Source: Alphaproteobacteria bacterium (GTDB lineage Bacteria; Pseudomonadota; Alphaproteobacteria; Caulobacterales; Hyphomonadaceae). Taken from it: 62,565 nucleotides of DNA. Both the position numbers and the translations under genes were made by a program. Below are positions 17,636 through 26,763 of this stretch, piece by piece. Location of the stretch: positions 1 through 62,565 of the forward strand of contig JAGWYJ010000017.1 in NCBI GenBank assembly GCA_018969425.1, given 5' to 3'. Below the pieces are notes generated by a model that did no database searches, was not told the DNA's origin, and saw only the letters and a list, made by a program, of their open reading frames with translations. The first letter of the stretch is position 1. Every line of letters starts with the position of its first letter.

Positions 17636-18493
17636 GTGTCGCCACGCACGGTTTCCGTCGTGAACATGAAGGGCGGAGTGGGGAAGTCGACCACGGTCGC
17701 CTGCCTTGCCGAGACGCTGGCCGCCGAAGGCGGTCTGCGCGTCCTGGTGGTCGATCTTGATCCGCAGTCGAACGTTTCAATGATGCTCGCCGGCCAGGAT
17801 CGGTGGATCGAGCTCAGGAACGGGCGACGGACGATCGACGATTATTTCGACCAGTATGTCTATGGCGGCGAGCCCCGCTTCTTCAGAGAGTTCATCGCCG
17901 CCGGGGTCAGCGATATCTCCGGCGACCCGCCGCTCGATCTTCTTATCTCAACGCCTGAGTTCCGTAATATCGAGCGGCACGCCATGGAGAAGTGGATCCG
18001 CCAGGGCTTCGACATGCAGCAGCTCGCTCAGCGCTTCTCTCGGCTGACACACTCGGCGATCGAGAGCGTGGCGGACAGTTATGATCTCGTCCTTTTTGAC
18101 TGCCCGCCCGGCATGTCGATGTTCGCTGAGGCGGCGATCGGGCTTTCCGAATTCATCATCATCCCGACGATACCTGATTATGTCTCGCGTCTCGGCATCT
18201 TCGCGTTTCGCAAGCGCGCGATACGGGCCATGGAGCAGCGACGCTTCACAGAGGACCGTATATGGACGCTGATCACGAAGTTTGAGACGGCGAGCGCCCT
18301 TCATGTCAGCGAGGCGGCGCTACTCAAGGACCAGTTCAATGTGTTTGAGACGGTCATTCCGCAAACTGAGCATATCGCGCGCGCGGCTGAGTGGTCGGAG
18401 GTCAGGCGTTCGATTGACCGCAAGTACGCTGGCGCGGCGCCCGTGATCCGGCAGCTGGCCGCGGAGTTCCGGGAGAGAGTGGGGCTCATATGA
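17636..18493 (+). CDS. ParA family ATPase (orphan)
   Basis: A deviant Walker-type ATPase of 285 residues from the family that segregates plasmids and chromosomes or positions protein complexes. The deviant Walker A KGGVGKSTT is at about residue 11, the A' motif DLDPQSN near 43, and Walker B LVLFDCPPG near 155. I chose GTG at 17636: GGAG lies 7 bases upstream and the protein then starts directly at the first strand; a TTG at 17555 would add 27 unlikely residues. No parB or parS-like repeats are adjacent. Its stop overlaps the ATG of the next gene (ATGA), so that gene is the likely partner. It is distinct from the usual chromosomal parAB near gidB and may position cargo other than DNA. Confidence 0.88.
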   Translation: MSPRTVSVVNMKGGVGKSTTVACLAETLAAEGGLRVLVVDLDPQSNVSMMLAGQDRWIELRNGRRTIDDYFDQYVYGGEPRFFREFIAAGVSDISGDPPLDLLISTPEFRNIERHAMEKWIRQGFDMQQLAQRFSRLTHSAIESVADSYDLVLFDCPPGMSMFAEAAIGLSEFIIIPTIPDYVSRLGIFAFRKRAIRAMEQRRFTEDRIWTLITKFETASALHVSEAALLKDQFNVFETVIPQTEHIARAAEWSEVRRSIDRKYAGAAPVIRQLAAEFRERVGLI

Positions 18494-18858
18494 TGGACCG
18501 GGCGCTGTCCTCACTGTTCAAAGTGATCGAAGATGAAGCCGGAGCGAACGCTGCTTTCGCCGCCCGGCTTGAGGCCTCCTTGTCCCGCTTCGCCGAAGAC
18601 CATGTGCAGAAGCGGCGTGCGGAGGATCGTGTCGGAGATTTTCATCCTCTGATCGAATATCGAAAGTCCCCCCTGGCTGACTTCCTCGTCCGTCTGGACG
18701 GGTTCAGTCAGGTTGAGCTGCGTCTCATCATTGAGCGCCATCATCTGGATCCGTCCGGCGCCCTCAAGGCCCGGGCCTCCAAGAAGGCGCTGACAGATTT
18801 TATCCTGACGGCCTCCAAAGCCCGGGCGGAGCGGGATGCGAGACTGTTTGAATATTGA
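18490..18858 (+). CDS. Small protein co-translated with ParA, unknown function
   Basis: A 122-residue charged, mostly helical protein. Its ATG overlaps the parA-like stop by 4 bases, which implies translational coupling and a shared function. The N-terminal 50 residues are an amphipathic helix region (LEASLSRFAEDHVQKRRAED). The C-terminal half (FSQVELRLIIERHHLDPSGA and then ASKKALTDFILTASKARAER) resembles, in spacing, the helix-extension-helix of SAP-type DNA-binding modules; that is my inference. By position it could be a ParB-like stimulator or cargo adaptor. No known family is recognised. Confidence 0.75.
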   Translation: MMDRALSSLFKVIEDEAGANAAFAARLEASLSRFAEDHVQKRRAEDRVGDFHPLIEYRKSPLADFLVRLDGFSQVELRLIIERHHLDPSGALKARASKKALTDFILTASKARAERDARLFEY

Positions 18859-18957
18859 GGACAGGCGATAACGCTCCGTTTGCTGAAACCGCTTCAGGGC
18901 TCTTCGCCGCTTCAGTTTGACGATCATGTCGCTTTTTCTGAAAAGGACGTCCCGGCT

Positions 18958-19800
18958 ATGAAGCTGTACCGATTGTCCGCACTGTCGGCTCTTCTTCTGG
19001 CGGTCGCCTGTTCAGTGTCGCCTGCGCCGGTTCGCGATCCGGCCGCCGCTCCTGTCGAAGGCGCCGCCGCTTCGCTCAGGGGGTTCCTCACTCCTGCAAC
19101 GACCCCTGACGCCAGCGCCATCATTCCTCCCGCACCGATCAGGGGCGGGGCGCGGGATGCGGCCGACAGGGAGATATTCGAGGTCACTCGCACTCTTGCC
19201 GATACGCCGCGATGGGTCATGGCGGCCTCCGACGACAGTTATCGTCCGGCGGATGTGCTCGGCAATTACGCCTGTTCTCTGGGCGTGTCGCTCACGCCGC
19301 AGTCGGCGCCTGTCCTTTCGGCGGTTCTGACCCGGGCGGCGATCGATTCCGGAGCGGCGGCGGTGACTGCGAAGGAAGTCTATAAGCGTCCGCGTCCGTA
19401 TGTGGAGACGGGGGAGCGGATCTGCATAACGCGGAGCGTCGGGCTCGACCGCAGTTATGATTATCCCTCCGGGCACGCCTCTCTGGGTTGGATACAGGGC
19501 CTGATCCTCGCTCAGCTCGCTCCCGAACGGTCCACCGGCATACTGGCCCGCGCAAGGGCCTATGGGGAGAGCCGTCTGGTCTGCGGGGTCCATAACGCCA
19601 GCGCTGTCGAAGCCGGGCGGACCAACGCTTCGGCGGTTTTCGCAGCGATTCAGGCTTCGGACGAGTTCCGCGACATGATGGCGAAGGCTAAGGCCGAGCT
19701 GGACGCAGCCGAGCTTTCCGGTCCGAAGCCCGATCCTGAGACGTGCGCAAGAGAGGCTGATCTGGTGCGGGCGCGTTCCTTCAGCCGGGACGGCGGTTGA
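18958..19800 (+). CDS. PAP2 / class A acid phosphatase-like lipoprotein with an altered active site
   Basis: A 280-residue exported protein; LLLAVACSVS looks like a lipobox, so it is probably lipid-anchored. Class A acid phosphatases carry KX6RP, PSGH and SRX5HX3D. The first is seen as KEVYKRPRP, the second as YPSGHAS (His 173), and the third as SRLVCGVHNASAV, where the nucleophile His (212) is kept but the aspartate expected at residue 216 is alanine. Loss of that Asp should weaken catalysis. The start at 18958 has AAGGA ten bases upstream. It follows the ParA pair but is probably separate. Confidence 0.85.
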   Translation: MKLYRLSALSALLLAVACSVSPAPVRDPAAAPVEGAAASLRGFLTPATTPDASAIIPPAPIRGGARDAADREIFEVTRTLADTPRWVMAASDDSYRPADVLGNYACSLGVSLTPQSAPVLSAVLTRAAIDSGAAAVTAKEVYKRPRPYVETGERICITRSVGLDRSYDYPSGHASLGWIQGLILAQLAPERSTGILARARAYGESRLVCGVHNASAVEAGRTNASAVFAAIQASDEFRDMMAKAKAELDAAELSGPKPDPETCAREADLVRARSFSRDGG

Positions 19801-19911
19801 GCGCTGAGGGGCCGGGACGATCCTCGTGCGAGGGTGAAAAGATGCGGCGGCGAAGGCGCGAAGGCAGGATCTTCTCCGGAAATCCCAAAAATCATGGTCG
19901 CGGCGCAATAG

Positions 19912-19940
19912 TTGACCTTTCCCCCGCGTCCGGGTAGATC
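19912..19940 (+). promoter_or_regulatory. Candidate promoter for asd in a 312-base gap
   Basis: TTGACC (19912-19917) and TAGATC (19935-19940) are separated by 17 bases, a reasonable sigma-70 match. They lie about 170 bases before the asd start. Nothing else is evident in 19801-20112. Confidence 0.35.
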
Positions 19941-20112
19941 CGCAGTCATGTTCAGGACCTTTTCCAAATTTACGTGGAAGACCATTACGCCCGTGGGGCG
20001 GATGGCCTGGACGCCTGCGAGAGCCGGCTAAAGAGCCACCCAAAGCCCCGCCGGCGACGGATGGGGCTGGCGACAGCAAGCTCCGTCTCCGCCGACAAGA
20101 GGAGACGACTAC

Positions 20113-21168
20113 GTGACCGACGCCCGACCCACCGACGCCCGTGTTTCAGCTGCTGTCTCCGGAGACGGGATGCGCACCGTAGCCATTGTCGGCGCCACCG
20201 GCGCTGTCGGCGCCGAAATGCTCAAATGCCTCGAAATCAGTTCGTTTCCGACGGGACGGCTCAGGGCCTTCGCTTCGGAGCGCTCTGTGGGCCGTCGTCT
20301 GCCGTTCCGGGACGGTGAGATAGAACTGGAGGCGTTGAGCGAGAGCGCCTTCAACGGGGTTGATGTCGCTCTATTCGCCTCCGAGGCGGACATCTCGAGG
20401 ACTTATGGGGAGATCGCGCTGCGCTCAGGAGCTGTCGTCATCGACAATTCTTCGGCGTTCCGGATGGACCCCGCCGTTCCGCTGGTGGTGCCGGAAGTGA
20501 ACGGCGATCTGATCACTGCGGGTCAGAAGCTCTACGCCAATCCCAATTGCGTCGCGGCGATCATGGCGGTGGCTCTCTGGCCCCTTCATGAGGCTGCGGG
20601 CGTTCGCCGGATCATCGCCTCAACTTATCAGGCGGCGTCCGGCGCCGGGGCGGCGGCCATGGAAGAGCTCGAAGTGTCAACGCGCGCCTATCTGGCCGGC
20701 CAGACGTATGAGCCGAAGGTTCTGCCGCATCCCTACGCCTTCAATCTCTTCAGCCACAACACCGCCATTGGTCCTGAGGGGTATAATGGCGAAGAGATGA
20801 AGGTCATCGCCGAGATGAGGAAGATCATGCGTCTTCCGGAATTGCGGGTCGGGGTGACCTGCATCCGCGTTCCGGTGCTCCGGGCGCATGCGATGTCGGT
20901 GACCGTCGAGTTCGAGCGTCCGCTCGCTGTCGAGGCTGCCCGTGAGCTCCTTTCGGGCGCGCCAGGTCTCAGGCTGGTCGATGATCGGGCCCGGAACCAC
21001 TTCCCGATGCCTGTGGAGTGCTCGGGGCGGAATGAGGTTCTTGTCGGGCGCATCCGGGAGGATCTCTCCGATCCCACAGGCCGCTCGCTCGCCCTGTTCA
21101 TTTCGGGCGACCAGCTGCTGAAGGGTGCGGCGCTCAACGCCGTTCAGATCGCCGAGAGGCTCGCATGA
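20113..21168 (+). CDS. Aspartate-semialdehyde dehydrogenase
   Basis: Reduces aspartyl phosphate to aspartate semialdehyde, the branch point to lysine/peptidoglycan, threonine and methionine. It has 351 residues if the GTG at 20113 is used, which has GAGGAGA 8 bases upstream; an ATG at 20170 with GGAGA close by would give 332. The NADP-binding AIVGATGAVGAEML comes first, the catalytic cysteine is in ANPNCVAAIM, and STYQAASGAG follows. The substrate-binding GEEMKVIAEMRKIM and the histidine-containing RAHAMSVTVEF complete the family pattern. hom, the next enzyme for threonine, lies elsewhere in the window at 44768. Confidence 0.94.
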   Translation: MTDARPTDARVSAAVSGDGMRTVAIVGATGAVGAEMLKCLEISSFPTGRLRAFASERSVGRRLPFRDGEIELEALSESAFNGVDVALFASEADISRTYGEIALRSGAVVIDNSSAFRMDPAVPLVVPEVNGDLITAGQKLYANPNCVAAIMAVALWPLHEAAGVRRIIASTYQAASGAGAAAMEELEVSTRAYLAGQTYEPKVLPHPYAFNLFSHNTAIGPEGYNGEEMKVIAEMRKIMRLPELRVGVTCIRVPVLRAHAMSVTVEFERPLAVEAARELLSGAPGLRLVDDRARNHFPMPVECSGRNEVLVGRIREDLSDPTGRSLALFISGDQLLKGAALNAVQIAERLA

Positions 21169-21228
21169 GCCGCCGCGCAGATATTTCTGGATCAGACGGG
21201 CCCAGACGGGCGCGCAGGAGAGGACGAC

Positions 21229-22617
21229 ATGGCCGGGTTTGACAGCGCTTCTCCGTGGTCGCCGTCTTCGTGGAGATCGAGGCCGGCCCTTCATATTCCG
21301 GCGGACTACCCCGATCCGGCTCATCTCGCTTCGGTCGAAGCTCAGCTGGCAGGCTATCCGCCGCTCGTCTTCGCCGGCGAGGCGCGTCGCCTGAGATCAC
21401 GACTGGCCGAGGTGGCGGCCGGACGAGCTTTCCTTCTTCAGGGCGGAGATTGTGCGGAGAGCTTCAAGGAGTTTCATCCGAACAATATACGCGACACGTT
21501 CAGACTAATCCTGCAGATGGCCGTGGCGCTTACATTCGCCGGCGGCAAACCGGTGGTGAAGGTCGGCCGCATCGCCGGACAATTCGCCAAGCCGCGTTCC
21601 TCGCCGGTCGAGGTGATCGACGGGGTCGAACTTCCGTCCTATCGGGGCGATAACATCAACGGGATGGAGTTCACGCCGGAAGCCAGGACGCCTGATCCTG
21701 AGCGGCTGATGAAGGCGTATGCCCAGTCCGCCTCGACGCTGAATCTCCTGCGCGCCTTCGCTCAGGGCGGCTACGCCAGCCTCGAAAACGTCAATCGCTG
21801 GATGCAGGGGTTTGTCGACCGCTCGCCGTCGGGCGAACGTTACAGGGCGCTCGCCGCCCGCATTACGGAATCGATGCAGTTCATGGCGTCCTGCGGCATT
21901 ACGCCGGAGACGACCCCGGCGCTTGAACAGACGGAGTTCTACACCTCTCATGAGGCGCTCCTGCTTGGGTATGAGCAGGCCATGACGCGCGAGGATTCCA
22001 CCCGTCCGGGCGAGTATTACGACACCTCGGCGCACATGATCTGGATCGGAGACCGCACCCGCCAGTACGATCATGCTCATGTGGAGTTCTGCCGGGGCGT
22101 CGGCAATCCGATCGGTCTCAAATGCGGTCCTTCAATGGATCCCGACGATCTGATCCGCCTCATCGACATTCTCAATCCGCAGGATGCGCCGGGTCGACTG
22201 ACGCTGATCGCGCGGTTCGGGTCGGACAAGGTCGCCAACGGCCTGCCGCGGCTTGTGCGCCGTGTGCAGGCTGAGGGACGGACCGTTGTCTGGTCGTCCG
22301 ACCCGATGCACGGCAATGTCGAGAAGGCGACCAACGGTTACAAGACCCGTCCCTTCGAGAGGATCCTCCATGAGGTCGCAACGTTCATCGATGCGCTCGA
22401 GGCTGAGGGCGCGCATCCTGGCGGCGTTCATCTGGAGATGACCGGTCAGAACGTCACCGAGTGCACCGGAGGGGCCGAACAGATCCGGGCGGAGGATTTG
22501 TCGGATCGCTATCACACGCATTGCGATCCGCGGCTCAATAACGAGCAGGCCCTTGAACTGGCGTTCCTGATCGCCGAGAAGCTGGCGGCGCGACGAGGCG
22601 GTCGGACGACCCGCTGA
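21229..22617 (+). CDS. 3-deoxy-7-phosphoheptulonate (DAHP) synthase, class II
   Basis: Condenses phosphoenolpyruvate with erythrose 4-phosphate, the first step of the shikimate pathway. The 462-residue length and the sequence are of the plant/bacterial class II type. The metal-binding cysteine is in [11 protein letters not shown] near residue 69. Substrate-binding stretches are [45 protein letters not shown] and WSSDPMHGN, with the metal ligands in [21 protein letters not shown] is four bases before the ATG. It lies 60 bases after asd, so the two may be read together. Confidence 0.95.
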   Translation: MAGFDSASPWSPSSWRSRPALHIPADYPDPAHLASVEAQLAGYPPLVFAGEARRLRSRLAEVAAGRAFLLQGGDCAESFKEFHPNNIRDTFRLILQMAVALTFAGGKPVVKVGRIAGQFAKPRSSPVEVIDGVELPSYRGDNINGMEFTPEARTPDPERLMKAYAQSASTLNLLRAFAQGGYASLENVNRWMQGFVDRSPSGERYRALAARITESMQFMASCGITPETTPALEQTEFYTSHEALLLGYEQAMTREDSTRPGEYYDTSAHMIWIGDRTRQYDHAHVEFCRGVGNPIGLKCGPSMDPDDLIRLIDILNPQDAPGRLTLIARFGSDKVANGLPRLVRRVQAEGRTVVWSSDPMHGNVEKATNGYKTRPFERILHEVATFIDALEAEGAHPGGVHLEMTGQNVTECTGGAEQIRAEDLSDRYHTHCDPRLNNEQALELAFLIAEKLAARRGGRTTR

Positions 22618-22637
22618 CGGCGGGTCTCGCCGTTTTC
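22617..22637 (+). terminator. Weak terminator-like hairpin between the DAHP synthase and MATE genes
   Basis: ACGGCG (22617-22622) pairs with CGCCGT (22628-22633) around a 5-base loop, followed by TTTC. It fills most of the 42-base gap. It could partly end the DAHP synthase transcript before the MATE gene. Confidence 0.4.
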
Positions 22638-22659
22638 GGGGCGACCGTGGAGGGGCGAG

Positions 22660-24030
22660 ATGACAGCGTTCAGCATGCCTGTATGGGCTCGTCCCAGGGA
22701 GATCCTTGATCTCGTGCGCCTGGCCGGGCCGGTGGCGTTGTCCCGGGCGAGCTTTATGCTGATGTCGCTCACGGACGCGGTCCTGCTGGCGCGCTACGCT
22801 CCTGGCGAGCTGCCCTTCGTCCTCAACGGCTGGCTGCCGATCGGGGTCATCACGGGTTTCGGCATCGGGCTGATGATCGGGGTCCAGGTTCTCACCGCTA
22901 ATCTCAGCGGGGCGGGGCAGCCGGATGATACCGGCCGGATTTTCCGGCGAGGCATGGTTGTGGCCGTTCTCTACGGGATCCTCGGGACGTTCGCGTGCCT
23001 CGCCGTTGCGCACCCGCTCCTGGGGCTTCTGGGCTTCGATCCCGAGCTTGCGGCGGGGACGGAGGAGTGCACGAGGATACTCGCCTACGGGTTTGTCGCG
23101 CACATGATCGGCATGTGCGCCTCATCCTATCTTGAGGCCCTGAGGCGGCCCAATCTCGTCACAGTCATTTCCATGTTCGCTGTGGTCATCAATCTGGTCT
23201 TCGGTCTCATTCTGGTGCCCGATCACGGCGCTGACGGCGTGGCGTGGGCGACGACCGGCTCCCGGATCGTGATGGCCCTTCTCCTGCTGGTCGCTGTCTT
23301 GCGCTTTACCCCGGCCCTCCGGCGCTCGCCTCCGGCTCCGGCGGGAGAGTTCCGCCGTCAGAACACGGTGGGCATCGGGACCGGTCTTTCCAATGTCGCG
23401 GAGTGGGGAAGCGTCAATCTGACGTTCGCTATCGCCACCCTTGTGAGCCGCGATGCGGGCACGGTTTACGGACTGACCATTCAGATGGTGGGCGTTATCT
23501 TCATGTTCTATCTCGGACTGGGAACCGCCACGAGCGTCCGTGTCGCCGAGAGCGCCGGACGGGGCGATCGTGTGGGAGTTCAGAACGCATCCCGGCTTGG
23601 GGTCGCCGCTTCAATCCTTGTCGGAGCGGGTCTTGCTCTTGTCCTGTTCCTGCTGCGCGATCTTATCGCCGTGATCTGGCTCAACGCCGATCAGGCGGGA
23701 GCTCCGGGCGCTCATCTCGTCACCCTGCTTGCGGCGATGCTGGCGGCCGGCTCCCTGATAACGGTGTTTGACGGACTGCAGGCGGTGGCCGCCATGGCGC
23801 TCAGGGCGCAGGGGGCCGTCTGGATCCCGACCTCGATTCATGTCGGCGCCTACATGTTCGTCATGCTGCCCCTGGCCTGGTGGCTTGCCTTTCCTCAGGA
23901 GATGGGCGTCTGGGGGGTCTTTCTCGGCGTCTCCGTCGCCTCCGTCATCGCGGGTCTGGCTCAGACCGTCGCGGTCGAGATCTACGCGGCCCGCGGGGTG
24001 CTGAGGGCCTCTCCTGAGGCGGCGCACTGA
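22660..24030 (+). CDS. MATE family efflux transporter
   Basis: A 456-residue inner-membrane protein with 12 predicted helices in two related halves, as expected of sodium- or proton-driven multidrug and toxin exporters. Typical features are PVALSRASFMLMSLTDAVLL in helix 1, NLSGAGQPDDTGRIFRRGM in the first cytoplasmic loop, and the equivalent ESAGRGDRVGVQNASRLGVA in the second half. GGAGGGG precedes the ATG. Cargo is not predictable. Its 3' end is convergent with the HU gene. Confidence 0.93.
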   Translation: MTAFSMPVWARPREILDLVRLAGPVALSRASFMLMSLTDAVLLARYAPGELPFVLNGWLPIGVITGFGIGLMIGVQVLTANLSGAGQPDDTGRIFRRGMVVAVLYGILGTFACLAVAHPLLGLLGFDPELAAGTEECTRILAYGFVAHMIGMCASSYLEALRRPNLVTVISMFAVVINLVFGLILVPDHGADGVAWATTGSRIVMALLLLVAVLRFTPALRRSPPAPAGEFRRQNTVGIGTGLSNVAEWGSVNLTFAIATLVSRDAGTVYGLTIQMVGVIFMFYLGLGTATSVRVAESAGRGDRVGVQNASRLGVAASILVGAGLALVLFLLRDLIAVIWLNADQAGAPGAHLVTLLAAMLAAGSLITVFDGLQAVAAMALRAQGAVWIPTSIHVGAYMFVMLPLAWWLAFPQEMGVWGVFLGVSVASVIAGLAQTVAVEIYAARGVLRASPEAAH

Positions 24031-24052
24031 ACTCGCAGGTCCGTAAACGCAA

Positions 24053-24079
24053 ACGGGGCGCCCGTCTGGGGCGCCCCGT
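24053..24079 (-). terminator. Terminator between MATE and HU genes
   Basis: A perfect 11-bp GC-rich stem (24053-24063 with 24069-24079) with a short loop lies between the convergent genes. On the minus strand it is followed by TTTGCGTTT, so it mainly serves the HU transcript. Confidence 0.75.
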
Positions 24080-24116
24080 CAGCATCTGATCGCCCGGACT
24101 TTACAGTCCGTATCTC

Positions 24117-24383
24117 TCAGAGATCCTTCAGCGCAGAGGCGGGTTTGAACGCCGCCGAGGTGCGTGCCGGAATGGCGATGGTCAGCCCGGTTGACGGATT
24201 GCGGCCCTCGCGGGCTGCGCGGGTCTTGGCGACGAAGGATCCAAAGCCGGCGAGGGTGACCTGTTCGCCCTTGCGCAGGCTTCCTGCGATGGTCTCGAAG
24301 ACGGCGTCAACCACGCCGGTCGCCTGTGTCTGGGTCAGACCTGTTTTTTCGGCGACGGCCTTCGTGAGCTCAGTTTTGTTCAT
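24117..24383 (-). CDS. HU family DNA-binding protein
   Basis: A histone-like protein of 88 residues that binds and bends DNA without strong sequence preference. The dimerisation helices are followed by GEQVTLAGFGSFVAKTRAAR, and the DNA-binding arm contains GRNPSTGLTIAIPA with the intercalating proline. Length and motif order match HU exactly. A near-perfect ribosome-binding site, AAGGAGGA, lies upstream of 24383, in keeping with strong expression. It is monocistronic with its own terminator. Confidence 0.96.
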   Translation of the reverse strand: MNKTELTKAVAEKTGLTQTQATGVVDAVFETIAGSLRKGEQVTLAGFGSFVAKTRAAREGRNPSTGLTIAIPARTSAAFKPASALKDL

Positions 24384-24526
24384 GACTTCCTCCTTCAGGA
24401 TCCGCCGCAGACGTTCGCGGCGCAGACGGCGTGTTCTGCGCTCAAGAGAGCGCCAGCCTCTTCCATGACGCAGCGTCCCGGCGATTCGTAAACCCCGAAA
24501 ACGCCGAAAACCCCCGTCAATGCGGG

Positions 24527-25432
24527 CTATATCCCCAGAATCCAGCCTTCCTCCTGCTCAACTTTCGCCTTTTGGGCGAGCGTGAGGGACGCGTCGGCTG
24601 CAAACAGGCCGGACAGCTTTCCGCTGGCGTCCCGTTCGGCCAGCCATTCGCTGAGAGACCGGACCTCCGTCTCGTTCCGTGTTTCCGAGGCGGCCTTCGG
24701 CGTTGAGTGCGACAGAGGGCTGATTTCGGCCACGACGACCCGCACATCCTCGAGAGCGGCGGCGTCCAGTTTCCCGAGCGGGATTTCGAACGGCCAGATT
24801 CTCAGAGCGGGGATCTTGTCGCGAAGCCGCTCCACAGCCGGTATTCCGGTCATCATCTGACCGCCGACTGCGCCCGCGTAGGCGATTTTCCACACAGGCT
24901 GAGGGCGCGGCTTGCCGGAGGCGCCAACGGCCTGCTCAACAAGCCTGTATTCCGGGATGTCGTTCTCGCCGTGATCGCGTGATTTCTTCACCGAGAGGGT
25001 GGTCAGCTCATCCTTTTTCGAACACCCCCAGAACGGGAACGGGCCGTCCGACATCAGGCGGTTCATGCGGGCGGCGAGCGCGAAGCGGTTGTTCGAGTTG
25101 TCCGGCTTTTCCTTCATCTCGCGCTTGAGGAAATCGCGAAGCGCGCGCCAGGGCTCTCCCTTGAGCTTGAGGGCGTCCGCACTGCCGGAGGGCAGGCCGA
25201 GAGGGAATTCGACCCCGAGAAGCACCCTGTCCCCGCGTTTCAGGCAACGCGCGAGCAGGTCTTCGAGCTCTTCAACCGCTTTCGCACGGGTTGGAGGATT
25301 ATAAGACCGGAATGTCAGCTTCATCCGGGCGTCAGGCGTCTGCGCGCCGATCCAGATGCTGTCCTCGCCGGTGGCGGGCTTGGAGGCGGCGCTCCAGGTC
25401 AGAACGATGTAGCTGTCGAACAGGCGCGCCAT
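24527..25432 (-). CDS. Conserved hypothetical protein (RNase H-like fold suspected)
   Basis: A 301-residue soluble protein. The start at 25432 is fixed by GGGGAGG nine bases upstream; an earlier ATG at 25450 has none. The N terminus, FDSYIVLTWSAASKP followed by DSIWIG, and a later VLLGVEFPLGLP place acidic residues as in DUF429-type RNase H-like proteins. Relatives in Alphaproteobacteria are, as I recall, often labelled cobalamin or molybdopterin-guanine dinucleotide proteins without proof. The middle has DNSNNRFALAARMN and PFPFWGCSKKD. It lies 143 bases upstream of the HU gene on the same strand. Its function is unknown. Confidence 0.75.
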   Translation of the reverse strand: MARLFDSYIVLTWSAASKPATGEDSIWIGAQTPDARMKLTFRSYNPPTRAKAVEELEDLLARCLKRGDRVLLGVEFPLGLPSGSADALKLKGEPWRALRDFLKREMKEKPDNSNNRFALAARMNRLMSDGPFPFWGCSKKDELTTLSVKKSRDHGENDIPEYRLVEQAVGASGKPRPQPVWKIAYAGAVGGQMMTGIPAVERLRDKIPALRIWPFEIPLGKLDAAALEDVRVVVAEISPLSHSTPKAASETRNETEVRSLSEWLAERDASGKLSGLFAADASLTLAQKAKVEQEEGWILGI

Positions 25433-25552
25433 CTGGCGGGGCCTCCCCATCTGAAAGGTAAGGCCGGAGACTGGCTCCGGCCCGGATACGTGGCCGGAAA
25501 CGTCGCCGTCCCGGGGATTTACGCCGTTTCCGCCGTTCGGCGGCGGACGGGT

Positions 25553-26575
25553 CTAGGCCAGTTTGACCAGCATCTTCCCGATGTTGCCGCCGGAGAAGAG
25601 GGCGAGGAAAGCCTCCGGCGCCTGTTCGACGCCATCGAAGACCGTTTCCTCATAGCGCACTCGCCCCAGTCCGATCCAGTCCGTCATGTCGCTGATGAAA
25701 TCAGTCTGCATATCCGCATGGTCGGACACGAGGAGGCCCTGGAGCTTCAGGCGCTTGCCGATGATCATCGCCATGTTATGCGGACCCGGCGCGGGGCGCG
25801 TATTGTTGTAGATCGAGATCATGCCGCAGATCGGCATCCGGGCGTGCAGGTTGGCCACATCGATCGCCGCAGTCAGGTGATCGCCGCCGACATTGTCGAA
25901 ATAGACATCGATCCCGTTCGGAGCCGCGCGTCGCAGCGCTTCAGTCAGGCCCTGTCCGCCTCCGACCGCCTTGTAGTCAATGACCTCATCCACTCCGAGG
26001 GATTTCAGCCACGTGCATTTGTCCGATCCGCCGGCCGAGGCGACCACCGTGCATCCCTTGAGCTTGGCGATCTGCGCTACGAGCGATCCGACCGCGCCGG
26101 CTGCGCCGGACACAAACACCGTTTCGCCTCTCTTCGGATTGCCGATCCGGAGGAGACCCGCATAGGCGGTCAGTCCGGGCATGCCCAGAACGCCAAGAAA
26201 GGCCTGGGGAGGCATGGAGGAGGCCGGAAGAAGAGTGACCCCCAGGCTTTCGGGGCGGGCTGTGAAGCCTTCGCGCCATCCGGCCATCGAGGATACGAGA
26301 TCGCCGGCCCGGAACCCGGGATGGGCGGAGGCGGTGACTTCGCCGATCGCTCCGCCGGTCAGCGGCTGACCGATCTGGAAGGGAGGCGTGTAGCTTTTGA
26401 CGTCGTTCATGCGTCCGCGCATGTAGGGATCGACGGTCATCCAGAGATTGCGCACCTGGATCTCGCCTTCGGCAGGCTCCGGCACCGCCACCTCGGCCAT
26501 TTCGAAATCCGAGAGCTTGGGTTCCCCTACGGGACGCGCCGCCAGGCGCCATTCACGGGATGTTGCAGTCGCCAT
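25553..26575 (-). CDS. NADP-dependent medium-chain oxidoreductase (curcumin/alkenal reductase type)
   Basis: A 340-residue zinc-free medium-chain dehydrogenase/reductase that reduces the double bond of enones or alkenals with NADPH. Family features are VDPYMRGRMNDVKSY near residue 50, QIGQPLTGGAIGEV, the nucleotide-binding VFVSGAAGAVGSLVAQIAKL near 150, and DVYFDNVGGDHL near 220. The ATG at 26575 is chosen since AAGAGGAG lies 9 bases upstream, while the one at 26584 abuts it. It stands alone; a detoxification role is inferred from the family. Confidence 0.92.
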   Translation of the reverse strand: MATATSREWRLAARPVGEPKLSDFEMAEVAVPEPAEGEIQVRNLWMTVDPYMRGRMNDVKSYTPPFQIGQPLTGGAIGEVTASAHPGFRAGDLVSSMAGWREGFTARPESLGVTLLPASSMPPQAFLGVLGMPGLTAYAGLLRIGNPKRGETVFVSGAAGAVGSLVAQIAKLKGCTVVASAGGSDKCTWLKSLGVDEVIDYKAVGGGQGLTEALRRAAPNGIDVYFDNVGGDHLTAAIDVANLHARMPICGMISIYNNTRPAPGPHNMAMIIGKRLKLQGLLVSDHADMQTDFISDMTDWIGLGRVRYEETVFDGVEQAPEAFLALFSGGNIGKMLVKLA

Positions 26576-26763
26576 CGTCCGCATCTCCTCTTTATCACAC
26601 GCGCCTGCTATCGCGCCTTGCCGGGGTTTTGACCAGCGTCTGGTTTAAAGGAGATTGAAAAAAACCGTAACTTTCTTTGATGGCCGGGTTCATTGCCTGC
26701 CCCCCCTGTTTGGGTAAGAGATCCCTTAACGCCGAATGCGTGTCTGCGGGGTGAGTCCAGTCC

